DNA from: Chloroflexota bacterium
GTDB lineage: Bacteria > Chloroflexota > Dehalococcoidia > UBA2979
Reading direction: 5' to 3'
DNA length: 53,284 nucleotides
NCBI GenBank assembly: GCA_016875635.1
Contig: VGPD01000011.1
Location: 1-53,284, forward strand
Part shown: one piece after another, positions 26,032 through 35,453 of the stretch
How positions within the stretch are numbered: position 1 is the stretch's first letter
Layout of the letters: each line of letters starts with the position of its first letter
Position numbers and translations under genes: made by a program
The notes under the pieces: generated by a model
What the model saw: the letters and a program-made list of their open reading frames with translations, nothing else
Database searches by the model: none
Told to the model about the DNA's origin: nothing

Positions 26032-27363
26032 GTGCGCGTCCTGTCGCTGAGTCACCGCCTGCAGCATCGTCAGGTGGACAACCACACCATCCTGAATGCG
26101 CCCAATATCGCTGACTATGACGCCATCGTCATGGATATCGCAGGGACGGCGGAGGTCATCCGGCTCGCCGCGCAGGGTGAGGGGCACCTGTTCACCCACG
26201 CGGATGCCCCCGTCGTGAACGGGGATGGGGCGGACGGCCAGGCACCGCTTGCCGCCCTGCTGGACCGCCGTCGCGAGGAATTCGCGCGCGCCCTCGAGCG
26301 CGGGGCGATCGTCGCCGTGTTCCTCGCGCCGCAGTCACGGATCACCGGGGTGGTGGAGAAGCAGGGGCTGGACCGCTACTTCCTGCTCCCGGCCCCACTT
26401 GGGATGGCGTGGGACGCCTCGACCGTGCGGGCGTCGGAGGGGTCGCGCGGGGCGGTGGTGGACCACGCACACCCGTTTGTCCGCGTCTACGAGACCTTCG
26501 CTCAGCAGATGCTCTACCGCGCCGTGCTGGACGACCGCGCACCTGGTTTCGGCGATCACGCGCACGTTTTCCTACGTTCTGCCGGCGGTTCCGCGATCGG
26601 TGTGGACGTCCGCGTGTCGCGGGGGCGGCTGATCTTCCTGCCGTCGCCTCAGCACCTCGAATCGGAGTGGCTGCCCCCGATCGAGGCGCAAGCGATGCTC
26701 GACGCGTTCGCGGATGCGCTGGCGATCGCGGACGAGGATCCACCGTACTGGCACGGCGAGATGAAGGTCCCGGGCCTGGAGGCGCAGGAGGCCCGTGTGC
26801 GGGAACTGGCGTTTGCGGTCGAGCAGGCGGAGGACGCGCGGGCCCAGGCGGCGCGTATCGCCAAGAGCCTCTCCCGCGTGCGTCAGGTCCTGTGGGCTGG
26901 GAGCGAGAGTGCCCTGACCGAGGCAGCCGCCGCCTGTGCCCTGACACTTGGGTTTGAAGTCGCGAAGTCCGAAGACGGGGATCCGGTCTGGCTCGACGGC
27001 GACCGCTCGGTGGAGGTGGTGGTCGCTGCCAGCGACGGTGCCGTGGAGATGAGCCCGCACTATCGACTGCGCCAGCGGCTGGAGGCGATCATCGCGGCGC
27101 GCGCCGTCGCCCCACGTGGTGTGGTCGTGGTCAACGGACAGCGACTCACCCGGCCGGACGAGCGTTCGCGCGAAGTGAGCGACGCGCTGCGTGTGGCAGC
27201 GGAGTCTGTCGGATACGCGCTGTTGCCATCGCGGTTGCTCTACCGTTGCGCGCTTGCCGCCCTCGAAGGCGCGCCGCAGAAACGACTGGAGGCGATGCGC
27301 GCGCGCATCGCCTCAACCGACGGCCTGGTGGAACTCGACGACCTGCTGGGCGAGGGCGCCTAG
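26032..27363 (+). CDS. unknown protein with a restriction-endonuclease-like C-terminal domain lacking the catalytic Lys
   Basis: A 443-residue protein with an excellent ribosome-binding site (GGAGGAG) before GTG 26032. Residues 1-230 look like an alpha/beta domain (early hydrophobic strands, RVYETFAQQMLYRAVL, RGRLIFLPSP). A coiled segment rich in Ala/Glu/Gln occupies about 245-285. The last 145 residues resemble the domain found in many bacterial proteins as '(E)VK..xG....RQL...GVLVxNxxR..PPxER..F...A...ALL....L': here SVEVVVAASDGAVEMS, RLRQRLE, RGVVVVNGQRLTRPDERSRE and YALLPSRLLY. The catalytic Lys of the E-x-K motif appears to be missing. It stands alone between SRP RNA and fabV. Function unknown. 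Confidence 0.7.
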   Translation: MRVLSLSHRLQHRQVDNHTILNAPNIADYDAIVMDIAGTAEVIRLAAQGEGHLFTHADAPVVNGDGADGQAPLAALLDRRREEFARALERGAIVAVFLAPQSRITGVVEKQGLDRYFLLPAPLGMAWDASTVRASEGSRGAVVDHAHPFVRVYETFAQQMLYRAVLDDRAPGFGDHAHVFLRSAGGSAIGVDVRVSRGRLIFLPSPQHLESEWLPPIEAQAMLDAFADALAIADEDPPYWHGEMKVPGLEAQEARVRELAFAVEQAEDARAQAARIAKSLSRVRQVLWAGSESALTEAAAACALTLGFEVAKSEDGDPVWLDGDRSVEVVVAASDGAVEMSPHYRLRQRLEAIIAARAVAPRGVVVVNGQRLTRPDERSREVSDALRVAAESVGYALLPSRLLYRCALAALEGAPQKRLEAMRARIASTDGLVELDDLLGEGA

Positions 27364-28559
27364 ACCAGCGGGCGGTCGACCTCGGTCGGCGCGGAGTAGT
27401 CGACGCCGTCCACGCCGAAGCCGAAGAGGCGCAGGAAGTCGGCCTTGAACCCAGCGTAGTCCGTGGTCAATGCCAGGTTCGCGGTCGTGGTGGCGCTCCA
27501 CAATTCCTCAACCACGGTCTGCACCGGTGCCGCCATCTCCCAGTCGTCGAGGCGGATGCGTCCCTCCCTATCCACTTCGGGCGTGTGGCCAGGACTGATC
27601 TGGTCGCGGAAGAGCCTCACCATTTGCTCGATCGTGCCCTCGTGGCTCCCCTGCGTTTTCATCACCTTGTACAGAATGCTGAGATACAGCGGGACTGCCG
27701 GGATCGCGCTCGATGCCTGCGTCACCAGCCCCTTGTTCACGCTGACCCAGGCGCCGCCACCCTTGCCGTCGTCGAGGAGCCGGTGCAGGGCGTGCGCGGT
27801 GCGCTCCAGATCTTCTTTTGCGCGCCCGATGGTGCCACGGCGGTAGATCGCGGAGGAGACTTCCGGGCCGATGTAGGAGTAGGCAACGGCGCGTGCGCTG
27901 GGCGCGAGGAGCCCCTCCTCGCGGAGCAGCATGATCCACTCGGCCCAGTCCTCGCCCCCCATCACCTTGATGGTGCCCGCGATCTCTTCGTCCGTGGCCG
28001 CCTCGATCGATGATTCCGTGACCGCCTCGTTGCGGAGGTCGAACCCCTTGCCGCGATACGGGGCGCCGATCGGCTTCAGTGTGGAGTTCCACACGTTCCC
28101 CTGCGCATCCTTCCGGCGCGGTGCAGCCAGGGAGTAGATCACAAGGTCGACAGGCCCGATCTGGTCGCGCAGTGCTCGTACGGTTTCGGCCTTCACCTCC
28201 GGGGAGAACGCGTCCCCATTGATCGTCCGGAAGGTGAGCCCCTGCTCCCTCGCGAGGCGATGCGCCTCCGCGAGGTTGTACCAGCCTGCGGAGGCGGTCT
28301 TGTCGCCCTCGGGTGGCTTCTCGAAACAGACACCGAGCGTCTTCGCGCCGTAGCCAAAGCAGGCGACGATCGCGCTCGCCAGGCCATAGCCAGTGGAGGA
28401 GCCGAGGACGAGGACGGAGTTGATATGGCCGGCGGCATGTCCCGCGATGCCCGCGCGCGCGACGGCCACCTGCTCGCGCACGTTCGCGGCACAGCCCTCG
28501 GGGTGGGCCGTGAGCGAGATGAACCCGCGGACGCGCGGCTCCACGACGACCTGTGGCAT
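27360..28559 (-). CDS. fabV: enoyl-ACP / trans-2-enoyl-CoA reductase FabV
   Basis: FabV reduces the enoyl intermediate of fatty-acid synthesis with NADH. The 399-residue length is typical. It has the family N-terminus (RVRGFISLTAHPEGCAANV), the NAD site VLVLGSSTGYGLASAI, the YSLAAPRRKD segment and the catalytic Y239-x8-K248 pair that distinguishes FabV from FabI. ATG 28559 was chosen by homology and the GAGGGT site upstream. It is close behind lepA, and its 3' end overlaps the converging unknown gene by 4 bp. Confidence 0.95.
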   Translation of the reverse strand: MPQVVVEPRVRGFISLTAHPEGCAANVREQVAVARAGIAGHAAGHINSVLVLGSSTGYGLASAIVACFGYGAKTLGVCFEKPPEGDKTASAGWYNLAEAHRLAREQGLTFRTINGDAFSPEVKAETVRALRDQIGPVDLVIYSLAAPRRKDAQGNVWNSTLKPIGAPYRGKGFDLRNEAVTESSIEAATDEEIAGTIKVMGGEDWAEWIMLLREEGLLAPSARAVAYSYIGPEVSSAIYRRGTIGRAKEDLERTAHALHRLLDDGKGGGAWVSVNKGLVTQASSAIPAVPLYLSILYKVMKTQGSHEGTIEQMVRLFRDQISPGHTPEVDREGRIRLDDWEMAAPVQTVVEELWSATTTANLALTTDYAGFKADFLRLFGFGVDGVDYSAPTEVDRPLV

Positions 28560-28626
28560 ATCCGTACCCTCGTTCCCGGCCTCGCGCACGGATGCTAACG
28601 CACCGTGAGGCCCGCGTGGACGCCCT

Positions 28627-30444
28627 CTACTCGTGCATCTTCAGGACGGCCATGAACGCCTCCTGAGGCACTTCCACGGAGCCGAGCATCTTCATCCGCT
28701 TCTTGCCGGCCTTCTGCTTCTCCAGCAGCTTCCGTTTCCGCGTGATGTCGCCGCCGTAGCACTTTGCCAGGACGTTCTTCCGCATCGCCTTCACCGTCTC
28801 GCGCGCCACGATACGGCCGCCAATGACGGCCTGAAGGGGGACGTCGAACATCTGGCGCGGGATCAGTTCTTTCAGCGCGCTGACGAGCTTGCGTCCCTGG
28901 TGGGCCGCGTTCTCCGTCGGCACGATGGAGGAGAGCGCGTCCACCGGCTCCCCGTTTACGAGGATCTCCAGCTTGGAGACACGGGCGGCCCGGTACGCTT
29001 CCAGCTGGTAGTCCATCGCCGCGTAGCCGGCGGTGCGCGACTTCAGCTGGTCGTAGAACTCCGTGAGGATTTCGGCCAGTGGCAAGTGGTACGTCGTCAG
29101 CACGCGCGACTCGCCCTCGTCCTCAGCGTGGTCGAGGTACTCGGTGTGGTCGAACTCGCCGCGGCGTTCCGCCACCAGCCCCATGACGCTGCCGATGTAG
29201 CGCGCGGGGACGGTGACGGAGACCTTCACCCACGGCTCGCGGACCTCCTCGATCTCCGTGGTCGGCGGCAGTTCCGCGGGCGAGTCGATCTCGATCTCCG
29301 TGCCGTTCGTCCTCGTCACCTGGTACTCGACGGACGGAGCCGTCGCGATCAGGTCGAGGCTGAATTCTCGCTCCAGTCGCTCCTGGACGATCTCCATGTG
29401 GAGGAGTCCGAGGAAGCCGCACCGGAAGCCGAAGCCGAGCGCGGTGCTGGTCTCCGGCTCCCACTGGAGTGCCGCATCGTTCAGTGACAGTTTCTCGAGG
29501 GCCTCGCGGAAGGCGCTGTACTGGTCCGGATCGGTGGGATATATGCCGGCGAACACCATCGCTTTCGCGGGCTGGTATCCGGCCAGCGGGTCGGTCGCGC
29601 CGTCCACGTCGAAGGTGATCGTGTCGCCGACTCGGGTCTGCTGGACACCCTTCAGGCCGGTGGCGATGTAGCCGACCTCACCGGCGTCCAGAAATCCGGT
29701 GGTCGTGAGCGCCGGGTGGAAGTAGCCGACCTCGACCGGTTCGAACCGCGAACCGTGCTGGATCAGGCGGAGGCGACGGCTCATGTCGACCCGGCCATCC
29801 ACGACGCGCACGTACGCCATCACGCCTTTGAACGTGTCGTACTTCGCATCGAAGATCATCGCCCGCAGCGGGGCGTCCCGGTCGCCCGCGGGTGGCGGGA
29901 CTCGTTCGACGACGGCCTGGAGCACGTCCCTGACGCCGATGCCGGACTTGCCAGAGGCGTAGAGGACCTCGTCCAGGTCGAAGCCGATGATGTCGGTGAG
30001 CTGCTTCGCCACCCGCTCCGGCTCGGCGGACGGCAGATCCACCTTGTTCACCACGGGGATCAATCGCAGGTTCAGGTTCATCGCGAGGTAGACGTTGGCG
30101 AGCGTCTGCGCCTGGATCCCCTGCGTGGCGTCGACGACCAGGACCGCTCCCTCGCAGGCGGCCAGGGCGCGCGAGACTTCGTACGTGAAGTCGACGTGGC
30201 CGGGGGTGTCGATCAGGTTCAGTTCGTAGTGCTGGCCGTCGGCGGCGGCGAAGTCCATCCGCACGGCCTGCGCCTTGATCGTGATCCCCTTCTCGCGCTC
30301 CAGGTCCATGGAGTCGAGCATCTGATCGCGCATGTCGCGCGGGTCGACCGCGCCCGTGATCTCAAGCATCCGGTCGGCGAGCGTGGATTTGCCGTGGTCG
30401 ATGTGGGCGATGATCGAGAAGTTACGGATGCGTGACTGTTCCAC
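28627..30444 (-). CDS. lepA: translation elongation factor 4
   Basis: LepA/EF4 is a ribosome-binding GTPase. The 605-residue protein has G1 [14 protein letters not shown]3 [13 protein letters not shown]4 NKVDLP and the EF4-specific C-terminal domain ending in [34 protein letters not shown]. Residue order and length match the family. GTG 30444. Confidence 0.97.
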   Translation of the reverse strand: MEQSRIRNFSIIAHIDHGKSTLADRMLEITGAVDPRDMRDQMLDSMDLEREKGITIKAQAVRMDFAAADGQHYELNLIDTPGHVDFTYEVSRALAACEGAVLVVDATQGIQAQTLANVYLAMNLNLRLIPVVNKVDLPSAEPERVAKQLTDIIGFDLDEVLYASGKSGIGVRDVLQAVVERVPPPAGDRDAPLRAMIFDAKYDTFKGVMAYVRVVDGRVDMSRRLRLIQHGSRFEPVEVGYFHPALTTTGFLDAGEVGYIATGLKGVQQTRVGDTITFDVDGATDPLAGYQPAKAMVFAGIYPTDPDQYSAFREALEKLSLNDAALQWEPETSTALGFGFRCGFLGLLHMEIVQERLEREFSLDLIATAPSVEYQVTRTNGTEIEIDSPAELPPTTEIEEVREPWVKVSVTVPARYIGSVMGLVAERRGEFDHTEYLDHAEDEGESRVLTTYHLPLAEILTEFYDQLKSRTAGYAAMDYQLEAYRAARVSKLEILVNGEPVDALSSIVPTENAAHQGRKLVSALKELIPRQMFDVPLQAVIGGRIVARETVKAMRKNVLAKCYGGDITRKRKLLEKQKAGKKRMKMLGSVEVPQEAFMAVLKMHE

Positions 30445-30490
30445 CGTCCCATCCTACCGGGCGGTGGAGGTAGGCGCGTCCGGACAAGAC

Positions 30491-30515
30491 GAAGCCCCGC
30501 CGATGGCGGGGCTTC
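30491..30515 (-). terminator. Rho-independent-like terminator after oppF
   Basis: A perfect 11-bp stem, GAAGCCCCGCC / GGCGGGGCTTC, with a 3-nt loop lies 24 bp after the oppF stop and before lepA. In the minus-strand direction it is followed by GTCTTGTCC, a weak T-tract. It separates the oppDF unit from lepA. Confidence 0.75.
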
Positions 30516-30538
30516 GCGTTCGTCTCGGGGGCGCGAGC

Positions 30539-31552
30539 CTAGACGCGGTGGCAGGCGATCCAGTGGTTCGGGACGGCCTCGCGCCACTCCGGAACGCGCT
30601 CGCGGCACTCGTCGACCGCGATCGGGCACCGGGTGTTGAACACACAGCCCGGAGGGGGCCGCAGCGGCGACGGCACATCGCCGGTCAGGATGATCCGCTC
30701 GCGCTTCCGTTCGACCTCCGGGTCGGTGATCGGCACGGCGGATAGCAGTGCCTTCGTGTACGGGTGCAGCGGGTTCTCGTAGAGCTCGATGGAATCGGCG
30801 AGCTCCATCATCTTACCCAGGTACATCACCGCCACGCGGTCGGAGATGTGCTTGACGACGGCGAGGTCGTGGGCAATGAAGAGGTAGGTCAGGCTGAACT
30901 GCGACTGGAGGTCCTCCAGCAGGTTGATGACCTGCGCCTGGATTGACACGTCCAACGCCGAGACCGGCTCGTCGCAGGCGATGAAGTCGGGCTCGACCGC
31001 GAGCGCGCGGCCGATGCCGATACGCTGGCGCTGCCCGCCCGAGAACTCATGCGGGTACCGCTTCACGAACAACGGGTTCAGGCCGATGGCCTGCATGATG
31101 TACTGAACCCGCTCCGTGCGCTCCGCGCCCTTGTACAGGCCGTGGATCGCCATCGGCTCCCCGATGATCTGGCCGACGCTCATGCGCGGGTTCAGCGAGG
31201 AATAGGGGTCCTGAAAGATCATCTGCATCCGGCGGCGGAACCGACGAAGGGCGGCGCCCTTGAGCTCGGTCAGCTCGGTGCCGTCGAAGTTGATCTTCCC
31301 GGCAGTCGGACGGTAGAGCTGGAGCACTGCGCGGCCAGTGGTGGACTTGCCACACCCTGACTCGCCAACGAGGCCCAGCGTTTCGCCGCGCCTGACCTCG
31401 AAGTCCAGACCGTCAACGGCGCGGACATCCGCGATCTTTCTCTGGATGAAGAGCCCGGACGTCACCGGGAAGTACATCTTCAATCCGCTGATTTTGACCA
31501 GCGTCTCGCCAGATTTGCTGGAGCCGGCACTCGGAGCGGTTTGAGTTGTCAT
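30539..31552 (-). CDS. oligopeptide/dipeptide ABC transporter ATP-binding subunit (OppF type)
   Basis: A 337-residue ABC ATPase. Walker [10 protein letters not shown], the Q-loop [13 protein letters not shown], the signature [17 protein letters not shown], Walker [15 protein letters not shown] and the H-loop IAHDLAVV are all intact. The C-terminal oligo_HPY segment with [17 protein letters not shown] is diagnostic for Opp/Dpp transporters. It is the second gene after an OppD-type partner. No permease or solute-binding protein is in the window. Confidence 0.93.
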   Translation of the reverse strand: MTTQTAPSAGSSKSGETLVKISGLKMYFPVTSGLFIQRKIADVRAVDGLDFEVRRGETLGLVGESGCGKSTTGRAVLQLYRPTAGKINFDGTELTELKGAALRRFRRRMQMIFQDPYSSLNPRMSVGQIIGEPMAIHGLYKGAERTERVQYIMQAIGLNPLFVKRYPHEFSGGQRQRIGIGRALAVEPDFIACDEPVSALDVSIQAQVINLLEDLQSQFSLTYLFIAHDLAVVKHISDRVAVMYLGKMMELADSIELYENPLHPYTKALLSAVPITDPEVERKRERIILTGDVPSPLRPPPGCVFNTRCPIAVDECRERVPEWREAVPNHWIACHRV

Positions 31553-31570
31553 GGCTGTCCCCCCTCCGGA

Positions 31571-32584
31571 CTACGCGACGCCGGCGCCGGCCGGCGTCTT
31601 GGTCTTCTGGTCGGTGCGCGGGTCACGGAAGCAGCGCGCCGTGTGGCCGGGTTCTCTGGTCTCCAGCTCCGGGTGGGTCGTCCCACACTGGTCGACCGCC
31701 CAGTCGCAACGCGGCTGGAACGGGCAGCCCGGAATCGGGGCGATCAGCAGCGGCGGCTGCCCCTCGATGGTGGTCAGGCGGACGTGTTCAGTCTCGTCCA
31801 GGCGCGGTACGGAGGCCATCAGGCCGACTGTGTACGGGTGACGCGGGTTCTTGAAGATGTCGACGGCCGAACCGCTCTCGACGATCTCGCCGGCGTACAT
31901 CACGTTGACGCGGTCCGCGTAGCGAGCGACTACGCCCAGGTTGTGCGTGATCACCAGGACGGCGGTCCCGAACTCTCGCGCCAAACGCGCCATGATCTCC
32001 AGGACCTGTGCCTGGATGGTCACGTCGAGGGCGGTCGTGGGTTCGTCCGCGATAAGCAGTTTCGGGTTGCAAGAGAGCGCCATCGCGATCATCACGCGCT
32101 GGCGCATTCCGCCGGAGAACTGGTGTGGGTATTCCTTCAGCCGCTGTGGGGCCTCCGGGATACCGACCAGTTCGAGCAGCTCGACCGCGCGAGCGTTGGC
32201 CTCCTCCTCGCCCAGGCCAAGGTGCAGCGTGATCGACTCGCGAATCTGCGCGCCAATCGTGAGCACCGGGTTCAGCGATGTCATCGGCTCCTGGAAGATC
32301 ATTCCGATGCGGTTGCCCCGGACGGAGCGCATCTCCGCGTCGGTGATCTTCAACAGGTCGCGGCCCTCGAACATGATCGAGCCGTCGACGATCCGCCCCG
32401 GAGGGTTCGGAATCAACCGCAGGATCGACATCGCCGTGACGGATTTGCCGCAGCCTGACTCACCGACGAGGCCGAGTGTCTCGCCCTCGTCCAGGTGCCA
32501 GGTCACGCCGTTTACCGCCCGGACCACTCCATCGTCGGTGAAGAAGTAGGTTTTGAGATTCGTCACCTCAAGCAATCTTGCCAT
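31571..32584 (-). CDS. oligopeptide/dipeptide ABC transporter ATP-binding subunit (OppD type)
   Basis: A 337-residue ATPase, similar in length to its OppF partner. Walker [12 protein letters not shown]-loop MIFQEPMTSLNPV, signature HQFSGGMRQRVMIAMAL, Walker B LLIADEPTTALDVT and H-loop ITHNLGVV are intact, and IPGCPFQPRCDWA is the Cys-rich tail of the OppD/DppD group. It is followed by the OppF-type gene with an 18-bp gap. It lies about 90 bp downstream of the tRNA-Leu gene on the same strand. Confidence 0.93.
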   Translation of the reverse strand: MARLLEVTNLKTYFFTDDGVVRAVNGVTWHLDEGETLGLVGESGCGKSVTAMSILRLIPNPPGRIVDGSIMFEGRDLLKITDAEMRSVRGNRIGMIFQEPMTSLNPVLTIGAQIRESITLHLGLGEEEANARAVELLELVGIPEAPQRLKEYPHQFSGGMRQRVMIAMALSCNPKLLIADEPTTALDVTIQAQVLEIMARLAREFGTAVLVITHNLGVVARYADRVNVMYAGEIVESGSAVDIFKNPRHPYTVGLMASVPRLDETEHVRLTTIEGQPPLLIAPIPGCPFQPRCDWAVDQCGTTHPELETREPGHTARCFRDPRTDQKTKTPAGAGVA

Positions 32585-32668
32585 GGATCACCTTCACGCC
32601 CCGAGGGCGCGACCCCTCTCGGTAGTCCCTGACTGGTTCCCGAACCACTCCCCCACGAGCGGTCCGGT

Positions 32669-32753
32669 TGGTGGGGAAGAGGAGACTCGAACTCCTACGC
32701 CTTGCGGCACGCGGTTCTAAGCCGCGCTCGTCTGCCGATTCCGACACTTCCCC
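32669..32753 (-). tRNA. tRNA-Leu(UAG)
   Basis: A complete cloverleaf: the acceptor stem GGGGAAG pairs with CTTCCCC, discriminator A, and CCA is encoded at the 3' end (32671-32669). The anticodon loop CTTAGAA is closed by CGCGG/CCGCG and gives UAG. A long variable arm is present, as expected for tRNA-Leu. The T arm contains GTTCGAGTC. Confidence 0.95.
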
Positions 32754-32829
32754 GGTGCCTGGAACCGCGCCCCTCCGAATCTCCGACTCTCCGCCATCCG
32801 CCCCGGCACGAAGGCCGGATTGATGTAGT

Positions 32830-32904
32830 TGGTGAGCCCCCTGGGATTCGAACCCAGAACCGGCTGATTAAGAGTCAGCTGCTCTGCCATTGAGCTAGAG
32901 GCCC
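32830..32904 (-). tRNA. tRNA-Lys(CUU)
   Basis: The acceptor stem GGGCCTC pairs (one G-U pair near the end) with GGGGCTC, followed by A and an encoded CCA (32832-32830). The anticodon loop CTCTTAA, closed by GCTGA/TCAGC, gives CUU. D and T arms (GGTTCGAATCC) are normal. It lies upstream of tRNA-Leu on the same strand. Confidence 0.95.
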
Positions 32905-33139
32905 GCGCAGCAGCAGGACGGTAGCAATGGCCCGATCCCGTGTCAACGAATCCGAAACGGATGTGATTGCCGCACGTACGGGTGATTAGTCCGTAGACGC
33001 GTTGCGCGGGGCCAATCACGGTCTCGTCTCCGCCGCGCGCGCCATCCGAGCGCCCCGCCCGATTGACCCTCTGCGCAAGGCTGACATAGCCTGCGAGAGT
33101 GCCTCCGAGCGACGCGCATGCGTCCCTCGATCATCGGCC

Positions 33140-33216
33140 GGGTGGTTAGCTCAGTTGGTTAGAGCGCAGCGTTGACATCGCTGAGGTCACTGGTTCGAAT
33201 CCAGTACCGCCCACCA
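33140..33216 (+). tRNA. tRNA-Val(GAC)
   Basis: The acceptor stem GGGTGGT pairs with ACCGCCC; the anticodon loop TTGACAT, closed by CAGCG/CGCTG, gives GAC; the T arm has GGTTCGAATCC; and CCA is encoded at 33214-33216. It is on the plus strand, divergent from the tRNA-Lys/Leu pair, with the thrS T-box leader downstream. Confidence 0.95.
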
Positions 33217-33289
33217 CTTGCCTTCGCAGTGTCTCATGCCCGCCGGACTGGCGGTCTGGGGCGTGTTGCGCGTTATGATGCGAGGGATC

Positions 33290-33560
33290 CGCGCCGGAAG
33301 GCGCGAAAGATGAGCGTCGAAGGGGACACGTCCCCCGCATCGCTCGCACCGTCAGAGACCGGGGCCAGTGGCTGGAAGTCCCGGGGTGTCGAGGCGGCGG
33401 GATACCACCCCGGAGCCCGCGGGCGAACCCGCGGCGGTCACGCCCTCGTTACGGGCGCTTGAGCCTCGACCGCGCATGCCCGCGGCCGGGGGAAGCCGGG
33501 TGGAACCACGAGCGCGCCTCTCGTCCCGCAGGACGGAGGCGCGTTGTTGTACCCGGGGAT
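33290..33560 (+). promoter_or_regulatory. T-box riboswitch controlling thrS by transcription attenuation
   Basis: The 370-bp leader between tRNA-Val and thrS has the conserved T-box GGGTGGAACCACG (33498-33510), with UGGA to pair with the acceptor end of uncharged tRNA-Thr. CGGG at its 5' edge can pair with CCCG in TCGTCCCG downstream to form the antiterminator, which excludes the terminator at 33513-33550. An upstream stem-I-like region lies near 33290-33380; ACC at 33348-33350 is a plausible Thr specifier (inference). A -10-like TATGAT is at 33274-33279. Low charged tRNA-Thr should allow read-through into thrS. Confidence 0.88.
33513..33550 (+). terminator. intrinsic terminator of the thrS T-box
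   Basis: CGCGCCTC (33513-33520) pairs with GAGGCGCG (33536-33543), and CGTCC/GGACG extends the stem inside around a CGCA loop. A T-rich run (TTGTTGT, 33544-33550) follows. The 5' arm also overlaps the antiterminator, as expected for a T-box switch. Confidence 0.85.
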
Positions 33561-33585
33561 CCCGGGCAGTCGAGGAGCTCCAGGC

Positions 33586-35361
33586 ATGACGACTCACCAG
33601 TCTGGCCACGATGTCCCCTTCGCCCAGTTGCCACCGGAGGAGCGGCTGTTCCGGATGCGCCACTCCGCCGCCCATGTCCTGGCGGAGGCCGTCCTGGAGA
33701 TGTTCCCGGAGGCGAAGTACGCCATCGGCCCCCCGGTGGAGAACGGCTTCTACTACGACTTTGACCTCCCCCGTCCGCTCACGCCGGAGGATCTCCCCCG
33801 GCTGGAGGCGCGGATGAAGGAGTCCGTCGCAAAGGACCACCCGATCCAGGGTGAGCAGATCTCGAAGGACCGCGCCCGCGAGATCTTCCGTGACCAGCCG
33901 TACAAACTCGAACTCATCGACGGCATCGAGGACGCGACCGTCGGGCACTTCCAGCACGCGGGGTTCCAGGACCTCTGCCGCGGCGGGCATACCGCGTCCA
34001 CCGGGCAAATCGGGGCGTTCACGCTGACCCATGTCGCGGGTGCGTACTGGCGAGGCGATGAGAAGAACCCGATGCTCCAGCGCGTCTACGGAGCGCTCTT
34101 CCCCACGCAGCAGGAACTCGATGACTACCTGAAGATGCGGGGGGAAGCCGAGAAGCGCGACCACCGTCGCCTGGGGCGTGAACTGGACCTCTTCCACATC
34201 GACCCGATCGCTCCGGGATCGCCCTTCTGGCACCCGAAGGGCACGATTCTGTACAACGGCCTGGTCGACTACATGCGTGAGCTGTACGAGGAGTACGGCT
34301 ATCGCGAGGTGATCACGCCCCAGATCTTCGGCGTCGACCTCTGGAAGACATCCGGGCACTACCAGAATTTCTCGGACGACATGTTCCTCTTCCAGAGCGG
34401 CGACGAGGAACTCGGCGTGAAGCCGATGAACTGCCCGGGCCACTGCCACTACTTCGCCAGCGGCCACCACTCGTACCGGGAGCTACCGCTGCGGCTGGCA
34501 GAGTTCTCCCGCCTCCATCGCAACGAGCGGTCCGGCGTGCTGCACGGGCTGACGCGCGTGCGGGCGTTCTCGCAGGACGACTCCCACATCTACTGCACAC
34601 CGGAGCAATTCGACGGGGAGATCTTCTCGGTCTTCCGGATGCTGGAGCAGGTCTACTCGGACCTGGGCCTCGGTGATCCGGTGATCCGGCTGGCGACGCG
34701 ACCTGCGAAGGCGATCGGGAGCGACGAGGACTGGGAGCGGGGCGTGCGGCTGCTGGGCGAGGCCGTCACCGGCGCGGGCAAGCAGTTCGTGCTGGCGCCC
34801 GGTGAGGGGGCGTTCTACGGCCCGAAATTGGAGTTCCACTTCAAGGACGCCATCGGCCGGTTCTGGCAGCTGGGCACGGTCCAGGTGGACCTCGGCATGC
34901 CTCAGTCGTTCGGCCTCACCTACATCGGCGAGGACGGTGCGGAGCACTCTCCGATGATGATCCATCGCGCGATCCTCGGTTCGCTCGAACGGTTCATCGG
35001 CGTCTACATCGAACACACGGGCGGGCACTTCCCGCTCTGGCTGGCGCCGGTGCAGGCAGTGGTGATCCCGATCGCGGATCGTCATGCGAACTACGCGCAC
35101 CGGGTGCGTTCGTCGCTGCGGGGTCGCGGGTTGCGGGTTGAGGTGGATGACGCGTCCGAGCGGATGAACAACAAGATCCGCAAGGCACAGACGCAGCGTG
35201 TCCCGTACATGCTCGTCGTGGGTGACCGTGAGGCAGAGGCCGAGGCGGCGGCGGTGCGCGACCGGACGGGCGATGACCTGGGGGCGTTGCCGATCTTCCA
35301 GATCGCGGACCGTCTCGTGGACGAGCGGGACTCCCGGAGCATCCAGGCGCACCGCCTGTAG
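33586..35361 (+). CDS. thrS: threonyl-tRNA synthetase lacking the TGS domain
   Basis: A 591-residue ThrRS that attaches Thr to tRNA-Thr. ATG 33586 has GAGGAG 8 nt upstream; the slightly longer frame from 33544 lies inside the terminator and is rejected. The N-terminal TGS domain (about 60 residues in E. coli ThrRS) is absent. The editing domain is intact: H26-x3-H30 and C130-x3-H134 (CRGGH). The catalytic core has the motif 2 region (LHRNERSGVLHGLTRVRAFSQDD), a Zn Cys in MNCPGHCHYF and motif 3, followed by the anticodon-binding domain. Regulated by the T-box leader. Confidence 0.97.
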   Translation: MTTHQSGHDVPFAQLPPEERLFRMRHSAAHVLAEAVLEMFPEAKYAIGPPVENGFYYDFDLPRPLTPEDLPRLEARMKESVAKDHPIQGEQISKDRAREIFRDQPYKLELIDGIEDATVGHFQHAGFQDLCRGGHTASTGQIGAFTLTHVAGAYWRGDEKNPMLQRVYGALFPTQQELDDYLKMRGEAEKRDHRRLGRELDLFHIDPIAPGSPFWHPKGTILYNGLVDYMRELYEEYGYREVITPQIFGVDLWKTSGHYQNFSDDMFLFQSGDEELGVKPMNCPGHCHYFASGHHSYRELPLRLAEFSRLHRNERSGVLHGLTRVRAFSQDDSHIYCTPEQFDGEIFSVFRMLEQVYSDLGLGDPVIRLATRPAKAIGSDEDWERGVRLLGEAVTGAGKQFVLAPGEGAFYGPKLEFHFKDAIGRFWQLGTVQVDLGMPQSFGLTYIGEDGAEHSPMMIHRAILGSLERFIGVYIEHTGGHFPLWLAPVQAVVIPIADRHANYAHRVRSSLRGRGLRVEVDDASERMNNKIRKAQTQRVPYMLVVGDREAEAEAAAVRDRTGDDLGALPIFQIADRLVDERDSRSIQAHRL

Positions 35362-35453
35362 CCTCTCGACTGACCGGTGCGTAGGGCGGGGACTCCGGTA
35401 GAGTCCTCGGCGGCGGCTCGAGGCTGGCAGTACATGGTCGTTAGGGGGCAGAC

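Noticed and set aside
32717-33019. minus-strand ORF containing SSSMAEQLTLNQPVLGSNPRG
   Set aside because: This is the well-known false translation of a tRNA gene (tRNA-Lys).
33352-34470. 372-codon minus-strand frame over thrS leader and 5' part
   Set aside because: Opposite a T-box and thrS; no motifs.
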